From NCBI RefSeq assembly GCF_025263265.1, contig NZ_CP079869.1:496001-560000 (forward strand): a stretch of DNA of 64,000 nt. The letters are read 5' to 3'. The DNA comes from Mycobacterium sp. SMC-4. Its GTDB lineage: Bacteria; Actinomycetota; Actinomycetes; Mycobacteriales; Mycobacteriaceae. Made by a program: the position numbers and the translations under genes. Below the pieces are notes generated by a model. It saw nothing but the letters and a program-made list of their open reading frames with translations. It was not told the origin of the DNA and ran no database searches. This document shows, one piece after another, positions 27,277-34,935 of the stretch (position 1 is the first letter of the stretch; every line of letters starts with the position of its first letter).

Positions 27277-27548
27277 CGTCCCTCCCCGGTGCGGCCGTGG
27301 TGTTCCTGTGCGGCGACCAGCACGGCCACCACCACCAGGGCCAGCGCGACGAGCACCAGACCGGCGGTGCGCAGCGCGGGGACGTCGACCAGTTCGGCGA
27401 TCAGCAGCAGGGCGCCCACACCGGTGGTGGACAGCAGTGCCACCCCGGCGATGCGGTCGCGCGCGCTGGGCCCGAGTGCCACGCGCACACCGCCGACGAT
27501 GACATTGACGATGAGTACGGCAGCCGCGATCGCGAGGAAGCGCTCCAC
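27273..27548 (-). CDS. mrpF: Mrp antiporter subunit F
   Basis: The 91-residue, three-helix protein has the MnhF pattern RVALGPSARDRIAGVALLSTTGVGALLL. The GTG start at 27548 lies 10 bp after the stop of the D-aminoacylase-like gene on the same strand, so transcription probably continues from that gene. It is the first mrp gene; the order is F-G-A'B-C-D-D-D-E. Confidence 0.92.
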   Translation of the reverse strand: MERFLAIAAAVLIVNVIVGGVRVALGPSARDRIAGVALLSTTGVGALLLIAELVDVPALRTAGLVLVALALVVVAVLVAAQEHHGRTGEGR

Positions 27549-27558
27549 AATCGGGCGG

Positions 27559-29337
27559 TCACCTCACCGGAGCGGGCTGTCGGCCGCGCACCAGGCGACC
27601 GGGCCGCGCGTCGGTCGGCGTGCCGTTCTCGGCGATCACCGCACCTGAGACGATGGTGGCGACATATCCCTCTGCGGTCTGGTCCAGGCGACGACCACCG
27701 GCCGGCAGGTCGTGGCGGATCACCGGCCGGTGCAGCCGGACCGCCTCAGGGTCGATGACGTTGAGGTCCGCCTTGTAGCCCGGCGCGATTCGGCCGCGAT
27801 CGTGCAGGCCGGCCACCCGGGCCGGCACCGAGGTCAGTTCCCGTACCGCTTCGGCCACCGTCAACCTTCCTGACGCACGATATCGCACCCAGTGCGTCAG
27901 CATATAGGTCGGAAAGCTTGCGTCGCAGATCATCCCGTAGTGCGCACCGCCGTCACCGAGGCCGAGCACCACATCGTCGCGGCGGATCAGTTCGGCGACG
28001 GTGTCCAGGCTGCCGTCACGGAAGTTGGCCAGCGTGACCAGCAACATGGCGTGGCCGTCATCGTCGAGCAGTCGATCGTAGGCTTCTTCGAGCGGACTGA
28101 CTCCGCGGGCCCGGGCTCGCGCACCGATCGAATCTGACGGTGCCGGTTCGTAATTCGGGGGGTCCTCGAGCGGGAACATGTAGTCCCAGGCTTGTGCGGC
28201 GAACATCAGCGGGTGGCCGTCGGAGGCTGGTGTGTCGTCCAGGATCCGCTGTCGCACTTCGGGTTTGCGCATCTCGGCGACCTTCTCGGCCAGCGGCAGC
28301 GCCGCGATCTCGCGATAGCTCGGGTACATCACGAACGGGTTACCCGACAGCTCCAGACCCAACACCAGGCCGATGGGGCGAGGAAAGATCTGGGCGGTCA
28401 CGGCCGGCCCGCCGGCTCCGGCGTCCTGGTTGGCTTTCTCGACCATGGTCAGCGCGTCGAGGAAGGAGGGTTCGCCGGCATTGCCGATCGCCAGCGTGAA
28501 GGTGACCGGCAGTCCGACGTCGGCGGCCACGTCGAACACCGTCCGCAGCACCGGCTCGTAATCCCCGGCGACCAGGTCGGGGACGAACTGGATCAAGCCG
28601 CCGCCTCCGTCATCGAGTCCGCGAGCGATCGCCTCGATCTCGGCGCGGTCGGCGTCGTAACTGGGGATCGGGCGGCCGCTCTCGGTCTTGTGCAGGGTGA
28701 AGCGCGAGGACGCGAAGCCCAGTGCGCCCGACTGGACCGCTTCTTCGGCCAGTTTGCGCATCGATGCCAGATCCTCGGGGGTGGCCGGTTCGCGGTCGAC
28801 CCCGCGCCGGCCCATCACGTACACCCGCAGCGGTGAGTGCGGCAGCAGGGCCGCCACGTCGATATCGCGGCGTCGCGCTTCGAGGGCATCGAGGAACTCC
28901 GGGAAGGTCTCCCAGTGCCAGGGCAACCCGTCCACCATGACCACGCCCGGGATGTCCTCGACGCCGGCCATCACGTCGACGAGGACGTCGTGGTCTTCGG
29001 GCCGGCATGGCGCGAAGCCGACACCGCAGTTGCCCATCACGGCGGTGGTCACGCCGTGCGCGGAGGACGGGGTCAGCCGGTCCGACCAGATCGCCTGGCC
29101 GTCGTAGTGGGTGTGTAGATCGACGAAACCGGGGGTGACCAGCAGCCCGGTCGCGTCGATGACGCGGGTGGCGTCGACCTGCGCGGGTGTGGCGTCGTCT
29201 GCACGGTTGACCACGGCATCTCCGGCGCGGTTCACCGCGACGATCACTGCGTCCCGAACCGCGACGTCACCGACGAACGGCTCACCACCGGATCCGTCGA
29301 CGATGGTGCCGTTGCGAATGAGCAGATCGAATGTCAT
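27559..29337 (-). CDS. N-acyl-D-amino-acid deacylase (D-aminoacylase) family amidohydrolase
   Basis: The 592-residue metal-dependent hydrolase has an N-terminal beta sandwich (DLLIRNGTIVDGSG), the zinc motif VDLHTHYDGQ, later VMGNCGVGFAPCRP, and C-terminal GDGGAHYGMICDASFPTYML, the usual second metal Asp region, ending with the returning sandwich (GYKADLNVIDPEAVRL). It probably cleaves N-acyl-D-amino acids or a related ring amide. ATG 29337 is supported by a TACATT -10 six bases upstream; the longer frame is not. It heads the mrp operon with a 10-bp gap, an unexplained link. Similar to Rv2913c. Confidence 0.88.
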   Translation of the reverse strand: MTFDLLIRNGTIVDGSGGEPFVGDVAVRDAVIVAVNRAGDAVVNRADDATPAQVDATRVIDATGLLVTPGFVDLHTHYDGQAIWSDRLTPSSAHGVTTAVMGNCGVGFAPCRPEDHDVLVDVMAGVEDIPGVVMVDGLPWHWETFPEFLDALEARRRDIDVAALLPHSPLRVYVMGRRGVDREPATPEDLASMRKLAEEAVQSGALGFASSRFTLHKTESGRPIPSYDADRAEIEAIARGLDDGGGGLIQFVPDLVAGDYEPVLRTVFDVAADVGLPVTFTLAIGNAGEPSFLDALTMVEKANQDAGAGGPAVTAQIFPRPIGLVLGLELSGNPFVMYPSYREIAALPLAEKVAEMRKPEVRQRILDDTPASDGHPLMFAAQAWDYMFPLEDPPNYEPAPSDSIGARARARGVSPLEEAYDRLLDDDGHAMLLVTLANFRDGSLDTVAELIRRDDVVLGLGDGGAHYGMICDASFPTYMLTHWVRYRASGRLTVAEAVRELTSVPARVAGLHDRGRIAPGYKADLNVIDPEAVRLHRPVIRHDLPAGGRRLDQTAEGYVATIVSGAVIAENGTPTDARPGRLVRGRQPAPVR

Positions 29338-29343
29338 ACGACG

Positions 29344-29353
29344 AATGTACGGT
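29344..29353. promoter_or_regulatory. Symmetric bidirectional -10 (AATGTACGGT)
   Basis: The 10-mer reads A-NNN-TA-NNN-T. The minus strand has TACATT (29349-29344), six bases, ATG at 29337. The plus strand has TACGGT (29348-29353), six bases, ATG at 29360. The two -10 elements share the central TA, and both spacings equal those of leaderless genes. Confidence 0.65.
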
Positions 29354-29359
29354 GAGCCC

Positions 29360-29752
29360 ATGATCGACCACTTCGGAATCAACTGCGTCGGCTGGGATCA
29401 GTCGAAAGCGTTCTACGACAAGGTTCTCGGTGTTCTCGGCTATTCCCGGCAGATGGACTTCGGTGTCGCAATCGGCTACGGCACCGACGGCCATCCGTCA
29501 TTCTGGATCGCCGATGCGTCGGCCGGACACGTCGAGGGTCCCAACCGCGAGGTACACATTGCGTTCGCGGCCAAGGATGCCGAGTCGGTTCAGTCGTTCT
29601 TTCAGACTGCCCTGGCGCTGGGCGCCGAGCCGCTGCACCAGCCTCGGTTGTGGCCGGAATACCACGAGCATTACTACGGCGCGTTCGTCCGGGACCCGGA
29701 CGGCAACAACGTCGAAGCGGTGTTCCACGGCGGCGGGCCGCCTGAGGGGTGA
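29360..29752 (+). CDS. VOC (glyoxalase/bleomycin-resistance fold) protein
   Basis: A 130-residue single vicinal-oxygen-chelate domain: DHFGINCVGWDQSKAFYDKVL opens the first beta-alpha-beta unit, GYGTDGHPSFWIA and EVHIAFAAKDAESVQ follow, and YGAFVRDPDGNNVEAVFH closes the second with a Glu/His metal set. It resembles GloA-type lyases, but the substrate is unknown. The ATG is only 22 bp from that of the divergent D-aminoacylase gene. The last codons and the stop belong to the first unit of a tandem repeat. Confidence 0.85.
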   Translation: MIDHFGINCVGWDQSKAFYDKVLGVLGYSRQMDFGVAIGYGTDGHPSFWIADASAGHVEGPNREVHIAFAAKDAESVQSFFQTALALGAEPLHQPRLWPEYHEHYYGAFVRDPDGNNVEAVFHGGGPPEG

Positions 29753-29795
29753 GGCGGCGGGCCGCCTGAGGGGTGAGGCGGCGGGCCGCCTGAGC
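29729..29795. repeat. 24-bp tandem repeat, 2.8 copies, covering the VOC gene stop
   Basis: Unit GGCGGCGGGCCGCCTGAGGG plus GTGA is present at 29729-29752 and 29753-29776, with a partial third to about 29795. The first copy encodes the last residues (GGGPPEG) and TGA of the VOC gene. Each copy holds a GGCGG-CGGG-CCGCC hairpin. Confidence 0.9.
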
Positions 29796-29800
29796 GCGCG

Positions 29801-29806
29801 TAGCGT
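29801..29806 (+). promoter_or_regulatory. -10 element TAGCGT of the DinB-family gene
   Basis: TAGCGT is followed by GGAACC and the ATG at 29813: six bases, the leaderless arrangement. It directly follows the 24-bp repeat array. Confidence 0.55.
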
Positions 29807-29812
29807 GGAACC

Positions 29813-30334
29813 ATGGCCGACGCCGACGCCGCCCGGGAACTGCTGCGTGACTTCTTCACCCGGCTGATCGAGCACGTCGACGAAGTGACCGATGGCCTGA
29901 CAGACGAGGCCGCGTTGTTTCGGCCCACGCCGCAGGCCAACACGATCGCGTGGCTGACCTGGCACAGCGCGCGCATCCAGGACGCGCAGTTGTGCGACAT
30001 TGCCGGCACCGAGCAGGTGTGGCTGCGTGACGGCTGGGTGGACCGCTTCGCGCTGGACCTGCCCCGCGACGCGCACGGGTACGGGCACACCCCCGAGGAC
30101 GTCGCGAAGGTGCGTGTGTCGGCCGACCTGCTGGCCGGTTACTACCACGCCGTGCACCGCGAGTCGCTGCAGTATGTGGCCTCGCTGTCGGCAGATGAAC
30201 TGACTCGGGTCGTCGACCGGCACTGGAACCCGCCGGTGACGGCCGGCGCACGGCTGGTCAGCATCATCGACGACGCGGCCCAGCATCTGGGCCAGGCCGC
30301 GTACCTGCGTGGCATCGCCCCGCAGTCAGTTTGA
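29813..30334 (+). CDS. DinB/DUF664-like four-helix-bundle protein
   Basis: This 173-residue protein of the DinB/mycothiol-S-transferase superfamily has NTIAWLTWHSARIQD (about 43-57) and DDAAQHLGQAAYLRG near the C-terminus, supplying the His residues that usually bind a divalent metal. The superfamily includes mycothiol-dependent enzymes, so a thiol-transfer or detoxification role is possible in a mycobacterium, but no specific reaction can be assigned. Confidence 0.8.
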   Translation: MADADAARELLRDFFTRLIEHVDEVTDGLTDEAALFRPTPQANTIAWLTWHSARIQDAQLCDIAGTEQVWLRDGWVDRFALDLPRDAHGYGHTPEDVAKVRVSADLLAGYYHAVHRESLQYVASLSADELTRVVDRHWNPPVTAGARLVSIIDDAAQHLGQAAYLRGIAPQSV

Positions 30335-30374
30335 CGGGCGTCAACAGGACGGAGACGCGTGTCACGCCGCTCGT

Positions 30375-30380
30375 TAGCAT
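30375..30380 (+). promoter_or_regulatory. -10 element TAGCAT of the aldehyde dehydrogenase gene
   Basis: TAGCAT, six bases, then ATG at 30387, with no Shine-Dalgarno: a predicted leaderless transcript. Confidence 0.55.
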
Positions 30381-30386
30381 AGGGCT

Positions 30387-31916
30387 ATGAGCGCCACGCC
30401 CGATGTCGAGCTGCCCGACCCGTTCACCGGCACCGGGACGATCAGGAACCCGGCGACCGGGGGCGTTGTCGGTGAGGTGCACTGGACCGATCCGGGCGAC
30501 GTGCCGCGACTGGCCGCCGGGCTGCGGGCGGCTCAGCGTGACTGGGAAGCGCGCGGTCCGAAGGGCCGGGCGAAGGTATTGGCGCGGTACGCCGTCTGGC
30601 TCGGTGAGCATCGAAGCGAGATCGAGGACCTGCTGATCGCCGAAACCGGCAAGTCCGCGGTCGACGCCGCCCAGGAAGTACCGCTGATCCTGATGATCAC
30701 CTCGTACTACATCCGGACCATGGACAAGGCGCTGGCGCCGGAGTCACGGCCGGCTGCGCTGCCGTTCCTGTCGATCAAGAAGATCTCGGTGCACTACCGG
30801 CCGCGGCCGGTGGTCGGCATCATCGCGCCGTGGAACTATCCGGTCGCCAATGCGCTGATGGATGCGATCGGGGCGTTGGCCGCCGGCTGCTCGGTGCTGC
30901 TCAAGCCCTCTGAGCGCACTCCGCTGACCGCCGAGTTGCTGCTGCGAGGGTGGCTCGATTCCGGCGCACCCGAGGTGCTGGCTCTATCCCAGGGCGCGCG
31001 GGCGGTTTCCGAGGCGGTCATCGACAACGCCGACTTCGTTCAGTTCACCGGTTCCAGCGCGACCGGCGCGAAGGTGATGGAGCGTGCGGCGCGTCGGCTG
31101 ACCCCGGTGAGCCTGGAGCTCGGCGGCAAGGACCCGATGATCGTGCTGGAGGACGCCGACATCGACCTTGCGGCGCACGCCGCGGTCTGGGGTGCGATGT
31201 TCAACGCCGGCCAGACCTGCGTGTCGGTCGAGCGGGCCTACGTCCTCGAGCCCGTCTACGACCAGTTCGTCGACGCCGTGGTGCGCGACGTGAAGAACCT
31301 CAAGGTGGGCAGCGGAGCGGGTCACGATGTGGGCTCCCTGATCGACCAGAGCCAGGTCGACGTCGCCGAACGGCACATTGCCGATGCGGTGGCCAAGGGC
31401 GCGCGCGTGCTGACCGGCGGCAAGCGCGGCACCGGGCCCGGAAGCTTCTACGAGCCCACGGTGCTCGTCGACGTCGACCACTCGATGTCCTGCATGACCG
31501 AGGAGACATTCGGTCCGACGCTGCCGATCATGAAGGTCTCCTCGGTCGATGAGGCGGTTCGGCTGGCCAACGACAGCCCGTACGGATTGTCGGCCGCGGT
31601 GTTCTCCAAGGACATTGATCGCGCCAATAGCGTTGCACTGCAACTTGATTGCGGTGGAGTCAACGTCAACGACGTGATTTCGAACCTGATGTGCACCACC
31701 GCCCCGATGGGTGGCTGGAAGACCTCGGGTATCGGTGCGCGGTTCGGAGGTCCGGAGGGTCTGCGCAAGTACTGCCGGATTGAGACCGTGGTCAGCCCCC
31801 GCACCAACGTCGGCGCCGGCGGCAACTACTACCACAACTCCCACCGGGCGCTGAAGCGGATGAACACGATGATGACCAAACTCGCGCTGATCCGGCCCCG
31901 CCGGATCGCCAAATAG
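30387..31916 (+). CDS. NAD(P)-dependent aldehyde dehydrogenase
   Basis: The 509-residue cytosolic enzyme of the ALDH superfamily has PWNYPV (active-site loop), KPSERTPL (coenzyme), FTGSSATG, LELGGKDPMIV with the general-base glutamate, and NAGQTCVSVER with the catalytic cysteine; ETFGPTLPI and the C-terminal oligomerisation region are present. Succinate-semialdehyde or a fatty aldehyde are possible substrates; the sequence does not decide. The last 40 residues, basic with MNTMMTKLALIRPRR, are typical of a mycobacterial subgroup. The membrane protein downstream follows after 17 bp. Confidence 0.9.
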   Translation: MSATPDVELPDPFTGTGTIRNPATGGVVGEVHWTDPGDVPRLAAGLRAAQRDWEARGPKGRAKVLARYAVWLGEHRSEIEDLLIAETGKSAVDAAQEVPLILMITSYYIRTMDKALAPESRPAALPFLSIKKISVHYRPRPVVGIIAPWNYPVANALMDAIGALAAGCSVLLKPSERTPLTAELLLRGWLDSGAPEVLALSQGARAVSEAVIDNADFVQFTGSSATGAKVMERAARRLTPVSLELGGKDPMIVLEDADIDLAAHAAVWGAMFNAGQTCVSVERAYVLEPVYDQFVDAVVRDVKNLKVGSGAGHDVGSLIDQSQVDVAERHIADAVAKGARVLTGGKRGTGPGSFYEPTVLVDVDHSMSCMTEETFGPTLPIMKVSSVDEAVRLANDSPYGLSAAVFSKDIDRANSVALQLDCGGVNVNDVISNLMCTTAPMGGWKTSGIGARFGGPEGLRKYCRIETVVSPRTNVGAGGNYYHNSHRALKRMNTMMTKLALIRPRRIAK

Positions 31917-31933
31917 ACGCTCCGCCACCAGCG

Positions 31934-32782
31934 ATGCGTTTTCTGGCTGCGCTACTACTGTGGCTGCTCACCACCGTCGCGCTGGCCGCGTCGGTGCCCG
32001 CGCTGTGGACGCAGGCGACGATCGTCAACGAGAACGGTTATGCCGCGCTGGCCGCTTCGGCCGCGGAGGATCCTCGGCTGCGACAGGCGATGGCCGACGA
32101 ACTGACCACCCAGGCGATCGCGCTGGCTGCCGAGAACGGGTTTAACCTCAACCTGCAGTTGGTTTCTCGGGTGGCCGATTCCTACACTCACAACGAAGGA
32201 TTCAGCGGACAGTTCGCCCAGGCCAATCGCATCGCACACCGGTGGATGTTCACCGGAGCTGTGCCCAGCGGCAACTCGACCGACCAGTGGCTGATCGATG
32301 TGGCACCCATGCTGGCCGACCCGTCATTCGACGCCACGCTGGGCAGCCTCGACCTTCAGGTGCCCGACAGCCTGACGGTGCCGATCACCGTGGACTCGCC
32401 GGAGTTGCGACCCGGCAAGCTGCGGTGGCTGGCGACCTGGGGGCCATGGGTCAGCATCGGGGCGGCCGTGGTGACGGTCCTGCTGGCGCTGCTGACGCTG
32501 GCTGCGGCGCGCTCGCGCGGCAAAGCGCTGACAGCGCTGGGGGTTTCGGCTCTGCTGGTCGGCGCTGCGGGGTGGGCCGGTATCGAGATGGCCGACCGCT
32601 ACCGCGACGCGGCGCTGGACCAGACGGCCGGCAATATCCGAACCGTGGCCGAGGTGATGGTGGCCCACGCTGTGGACAGCCTGCACCACTGGCTCAACGT
32701 CACGCTGATTGCCGGTGGTGGGCTGGTGGTGCTGGGCGTGGTCGCCGCGGGGCTCGGGGGGATGCTGCGGCGCTCGGGGTGA
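31934..32782 (+). CDS. Conserved membrane protein of unknown function
   Basis: I do not recognise a named domain. The 282-residue protein has an N-terminal signal-anchor helix (about 3-25), an exported region of about 130 residues, then helices at about 170-195, 200-220 and 252-278. The extracytoplasmic part contains repeated Ala-rich helices. It follows the aldehyde dehydrogenase gene by 17 bp and is likely co-transcribed. It ends 9 bp from the convergent TetR gene. Confidence 0.7.
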   Translation: MRFLAALLLWLLTTVALAASVPALWTQATIVNENGYAALAASAAEDPRLRQAMADELTTQAIALAAENGFNLNLQLVSRVADSYTHNEGFSGQFAQANRIAHRWMFTGAVPSGNSTDQWLIDVAPMLADPSFDATLGSLDLQVPDSLTVPITVDSPELRPGKLRWLATWGPWVSIGAAVVTVLLALLTLAAARSRGKALTALGVSALLVGAAGWAGIEMADRYRDAALDQTAGNIRTVAEVMVAHAVDSLHHWLNVTLIAGGGLVVLGVVAAGLGGMLRRSG

Positions 32783-32791
32783 GCCGTGAGC

Positions 32792-33397
32792 TCAGCGCGG
32801 CAGCAAGCCGATCTGCCGGTACACGGCACGGAGATACCGACGCATCTCGGCGGTGTCGGGCGGATGTGGTTGCAGCGCCCGATACATGACGGCGCCCACC
32901 ATCATGTCGATGGCGACCTCGGTATCGGTGTCGGCGGCGACGGTGCCGAGCTCGCGGGCGCGTTCGAGGAGTCGGCCGGCCAGTATGCGGCGGGGCACGA
33001 TGTAGTTCTCCCAGTAGGTGGCCATCAGTTCGGGATGGCTGACCGCGGACCCGAACACCCTGGCGACCAGCGCCCGGTACTGCGGAGTGCTGGTCGCGGC
33101 CGCCGCACTCTCGATGGCGGTTTCGACGAGCTCATACGGCGATTCAGTGTCGATCTGTTCAGCGGAGGCGTGTGCGACGTCGTCGGCGACCAGCACCTCC
33201 ATGGCTGCGGCGATGACTTCTTCCTTGTTGGCCCAGCGGCGGTACACGGTGGGCTTTCCGACCCCGGCCTGCCGGGCAATCTGCTCCATGCTCGTGCCCT
33301 CGACGCCCCGTTCGATGAACAGCTCCAGCGCGACGCGAAGGATCGCCCGGTCGGTCGCGGCGTGTCGCGGTCGACCGCGAGCGGCGCCGGGGGTCAC
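32792..33397 (-). CDS. TetR-family transcriptional regulator
   Basis: The 201-residue repressor has an N-terminal helix-turn-helix (about 15-60: ILRVALELFIERGVEGTSMEQIARQAGVGKPTVYRRWANKEEV, read in parts) and a C-terminal ligand/dimer domain. Its GTG overlaps the stop of the monooxygenase gene (GTGA), so they are one operon. A palindrome in the monooxygenase promoter is its probable operator, giving negative autoregulation. The inducer is probably a substrate of the monooxygenase (inference). Confidence 0.88.
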   Translation of the reverse strand: MTPGAARGRPRHAATDRAILRVALELFIERGVEGTSMEQIARQAGVGKPTVYRRWANKEEVIAAAMEVLVADDVAHASAEQIDTESPYELVETAIESAAAATSTPQYRALVARVFGSAVSHPELMATYWENYIVPRRILAGRLLERARELGTVAADTDTEVAIDMMVGAVMYRALQPHPPDTAEMRRYLRAVYRQIGLLPR

Positions 33398-34896
33398 CGT
33401 GCACGACCGGTCTGCAGAGCACCCGTCAGCCAGCGGTCCAGGCTCGCCGAGTCGGAGGCCGCACCCCGCCAGGCCAGGTGGGCATCGGGGCGGATCAGCA
33501 GCACCTCGTCGCTGCGGTGGTTGAGGGTGGTGACGAAGTCGCCGAGATGGCCGCGTGCCACCTCGGCAGGTGCCCGGTCTGCGTCGGCCGGGAGCAGCAG
33601 CGCCCAGTGGGCGCCGAGTTCGCGGTGGATGCTGGTCGCCGTGCCGTCGGGGCGATGGCAAACCGTGTCGGCAACGCGATCTCCCGGTCGCAGTCTGCGG
33701 CCCGAACCGCCCAGTGGGCCCTTGTGATAGCTGACCCACAGTTGCGACGCGGTGTAGGTCGTCCAGCGCTGCATCGCCGGGAGCCGGAAGATGCGTGCGG
33801 CGACGTGGTCGCGCAGGAACCGGCCGAACGGATTGCTGGCGATGTTGATCTTGGTCACCACGCTGGTGCCGCGCAGCACGTCGGTGGCCAACGGGCGTCG
33901 CTCGGCCTGGTAGGTGTCGATCAGGGCGTCGTCAGCACGCCCATGAACGACCAACGCGAGTTTGAAGGCGAGGTTCTCGGCGTCGCCGATGCCGGTGAGC
34001 ATCCCCTGACCGCCGAACGGGGCGTGGGCATGGGCGGCGTCACCGGCGATCAACACTCGGCCCCGCCGGTAGGTGTCGGCCAGTCTGCGGTGCACGGTGA
34101 AGACCGACAGCCATTCGGCACCGTTGATGTGGGCATCCCGGCCGGTGCGTTCGGGGATGATGTGCTCGATCCGGTCGAGGATTTCGCGGTCGGCCGGTCG
34201 TTGGGTGAGGCCTGGGTCGTAGGCGAACAGTCGCCAGAGATCACCGCGCCCGGTGTCATCGGGCATGGGCATCGCACCGACTATGCCGGCGGGGTGAACC
34301 CAGCCGGTCGTCCCGCCGCGGTCGAGGTCCCAGTCCAGGTGCAGGTCGGCCAGCAGCCAGCGTTCGGTCAGTTTGACTCCGGGAAACGCGATTCCGGCCA
34401 GGCTACGGGTGACGCTGGCGGTGCCGTCGCAGCCGACCAGCCAACGCGCCCCGATGGTGCTTCCGTCCTCGAGTTCGGCGTGCACGGCGTCAGGCTCGGC
34501 GCGCAGACCCACCAGGGCGCAACCCCATTCGGCAACGGTGCCGAGGTCGGCCAGTCGGGCGCGCAGCGCGGCCTCGACCTTGGCCTGCGAGATGACCATC
34601 GGCGGTGCCGCGGTGTGCATCTGCGGATCCCCGAACTCCAGCGTGGCCAGGGGGCGGTCGCCGAGGTAGTTGATGATCCGCATGGCCCGCAGCGACTCGT
34701 CGGGCAGGCTGCCCAGCGCGCCGATGCGGCCGAGGACCTCCGATCCCCGGGCATGCAGGAAGTTCGCCCGTGACGTGGTGGCGGGGCCGCCGGCGCGGTC
34801 GACGACGCGGACGCCGACGCCCTGCAGACGCAGCGCGCAGGCCAGCGCGAGGCCAGTAGGTCCCGCACCCACAACGAGGACATCGGTGTCGGCCAT
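33394..34896 (-). CDS. FAD-dependent aromatic monooxygenase (PHBH/Rox-like)
   Basis: This 500-residue class A flavoprotein hydroxylase has the GAGPTG dinucleotide motif near the N-terminus, VGCDGTASVTR (DG motif) and VLIAGDAAHAHAPFGGQGMLTGIGDAENLAFKLALV (GD motif, read in parts), and a thioredoxin-like C-terminal tail. It is expected to hydroxylate an aromatic compound or drug using NAD(P)H and O2. I chose the ATG at 34896 over the one at 34902 because TACGTT lies exactly six bases before it, overlapping the first ATG. It is co-transcribed with the TetR gene. Confidence 0.88.
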   Translation of the reverse strand: MADTDVLVVGAGPTGLALACALRLQGVGVRVVDRAGGPATTSRANFLHARGSEVLGRIGALGSLPDESLRAMRIINYLGDRPLATLEFGDPQMHTAAPPMVISQAKVEAALRARLADLGTVAEWGCALVGLRAEPDAVHAELEDGSTIGARWLVGCDGTASVTRSLAGIAFPGVKLTERWLLADLHLDWDLDRGGTTGWVHPAGIVGAMPMPDDTGRGDLWRLFAYDPGLTQRPADREILDRIEHIIPERTGRDAHINGAEWLSVFTVHRRLADTYRRGRVLIAGDAAHAHAPFGGQGMLTGIGDAENLAFKLALVVHGRADDALIDTYQAERRPLATDVLRGTSVVTKINIASNPFGRFLRDHVAARIFRLPAMQRWTTYTASQLWVSYHKGPLGGSGRRLRPGDRVADTVCHRPDGTATSIHRELGAHWALLLPADADRAPAEVARGHLGDFVTTLNHRSDEVLLIRPDAHLAWRGAASDSASLDRWLTGALQTGRAR

Positions 34897-34902
34897 AGCC
34901 AT

Positions 34903-34931
34903 AACGTAACGGAACCGTTCCGTAATGAAAA
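34903..34931 (-). promoter_or_regulatory. Promoter with operator palindrome in its spacer (monooxygenase-tetR)
   Basis: On the minus strand: TTTTCA (-35, 34931-34926), 17 bp, TACGTT (-10, 34908-34903), six bases, ATG at 34896. The spacer is filled by the palindrome ACGGAAC-C-GTTCCGT (34909-34923, perfect 7-bp arms; extends to 34907-34925 with one mismatch), a typical TetR-size operator. Confidence 0.7.
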
Positions 34932-34935
34932 GAGC

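Noticed and set aside
20994..27548. Complex I (nuo) or formate hydrogenlyase operon
   Set aside because: Small subunits are the MrpC/E/F/G types and no Fe-S, NADH-binding or Ni-Fe subunits are present.
29729..29795. Short CRISPR remnant
   Set aside because: Units are directly contiguous with no spacers and no cas genes are near.
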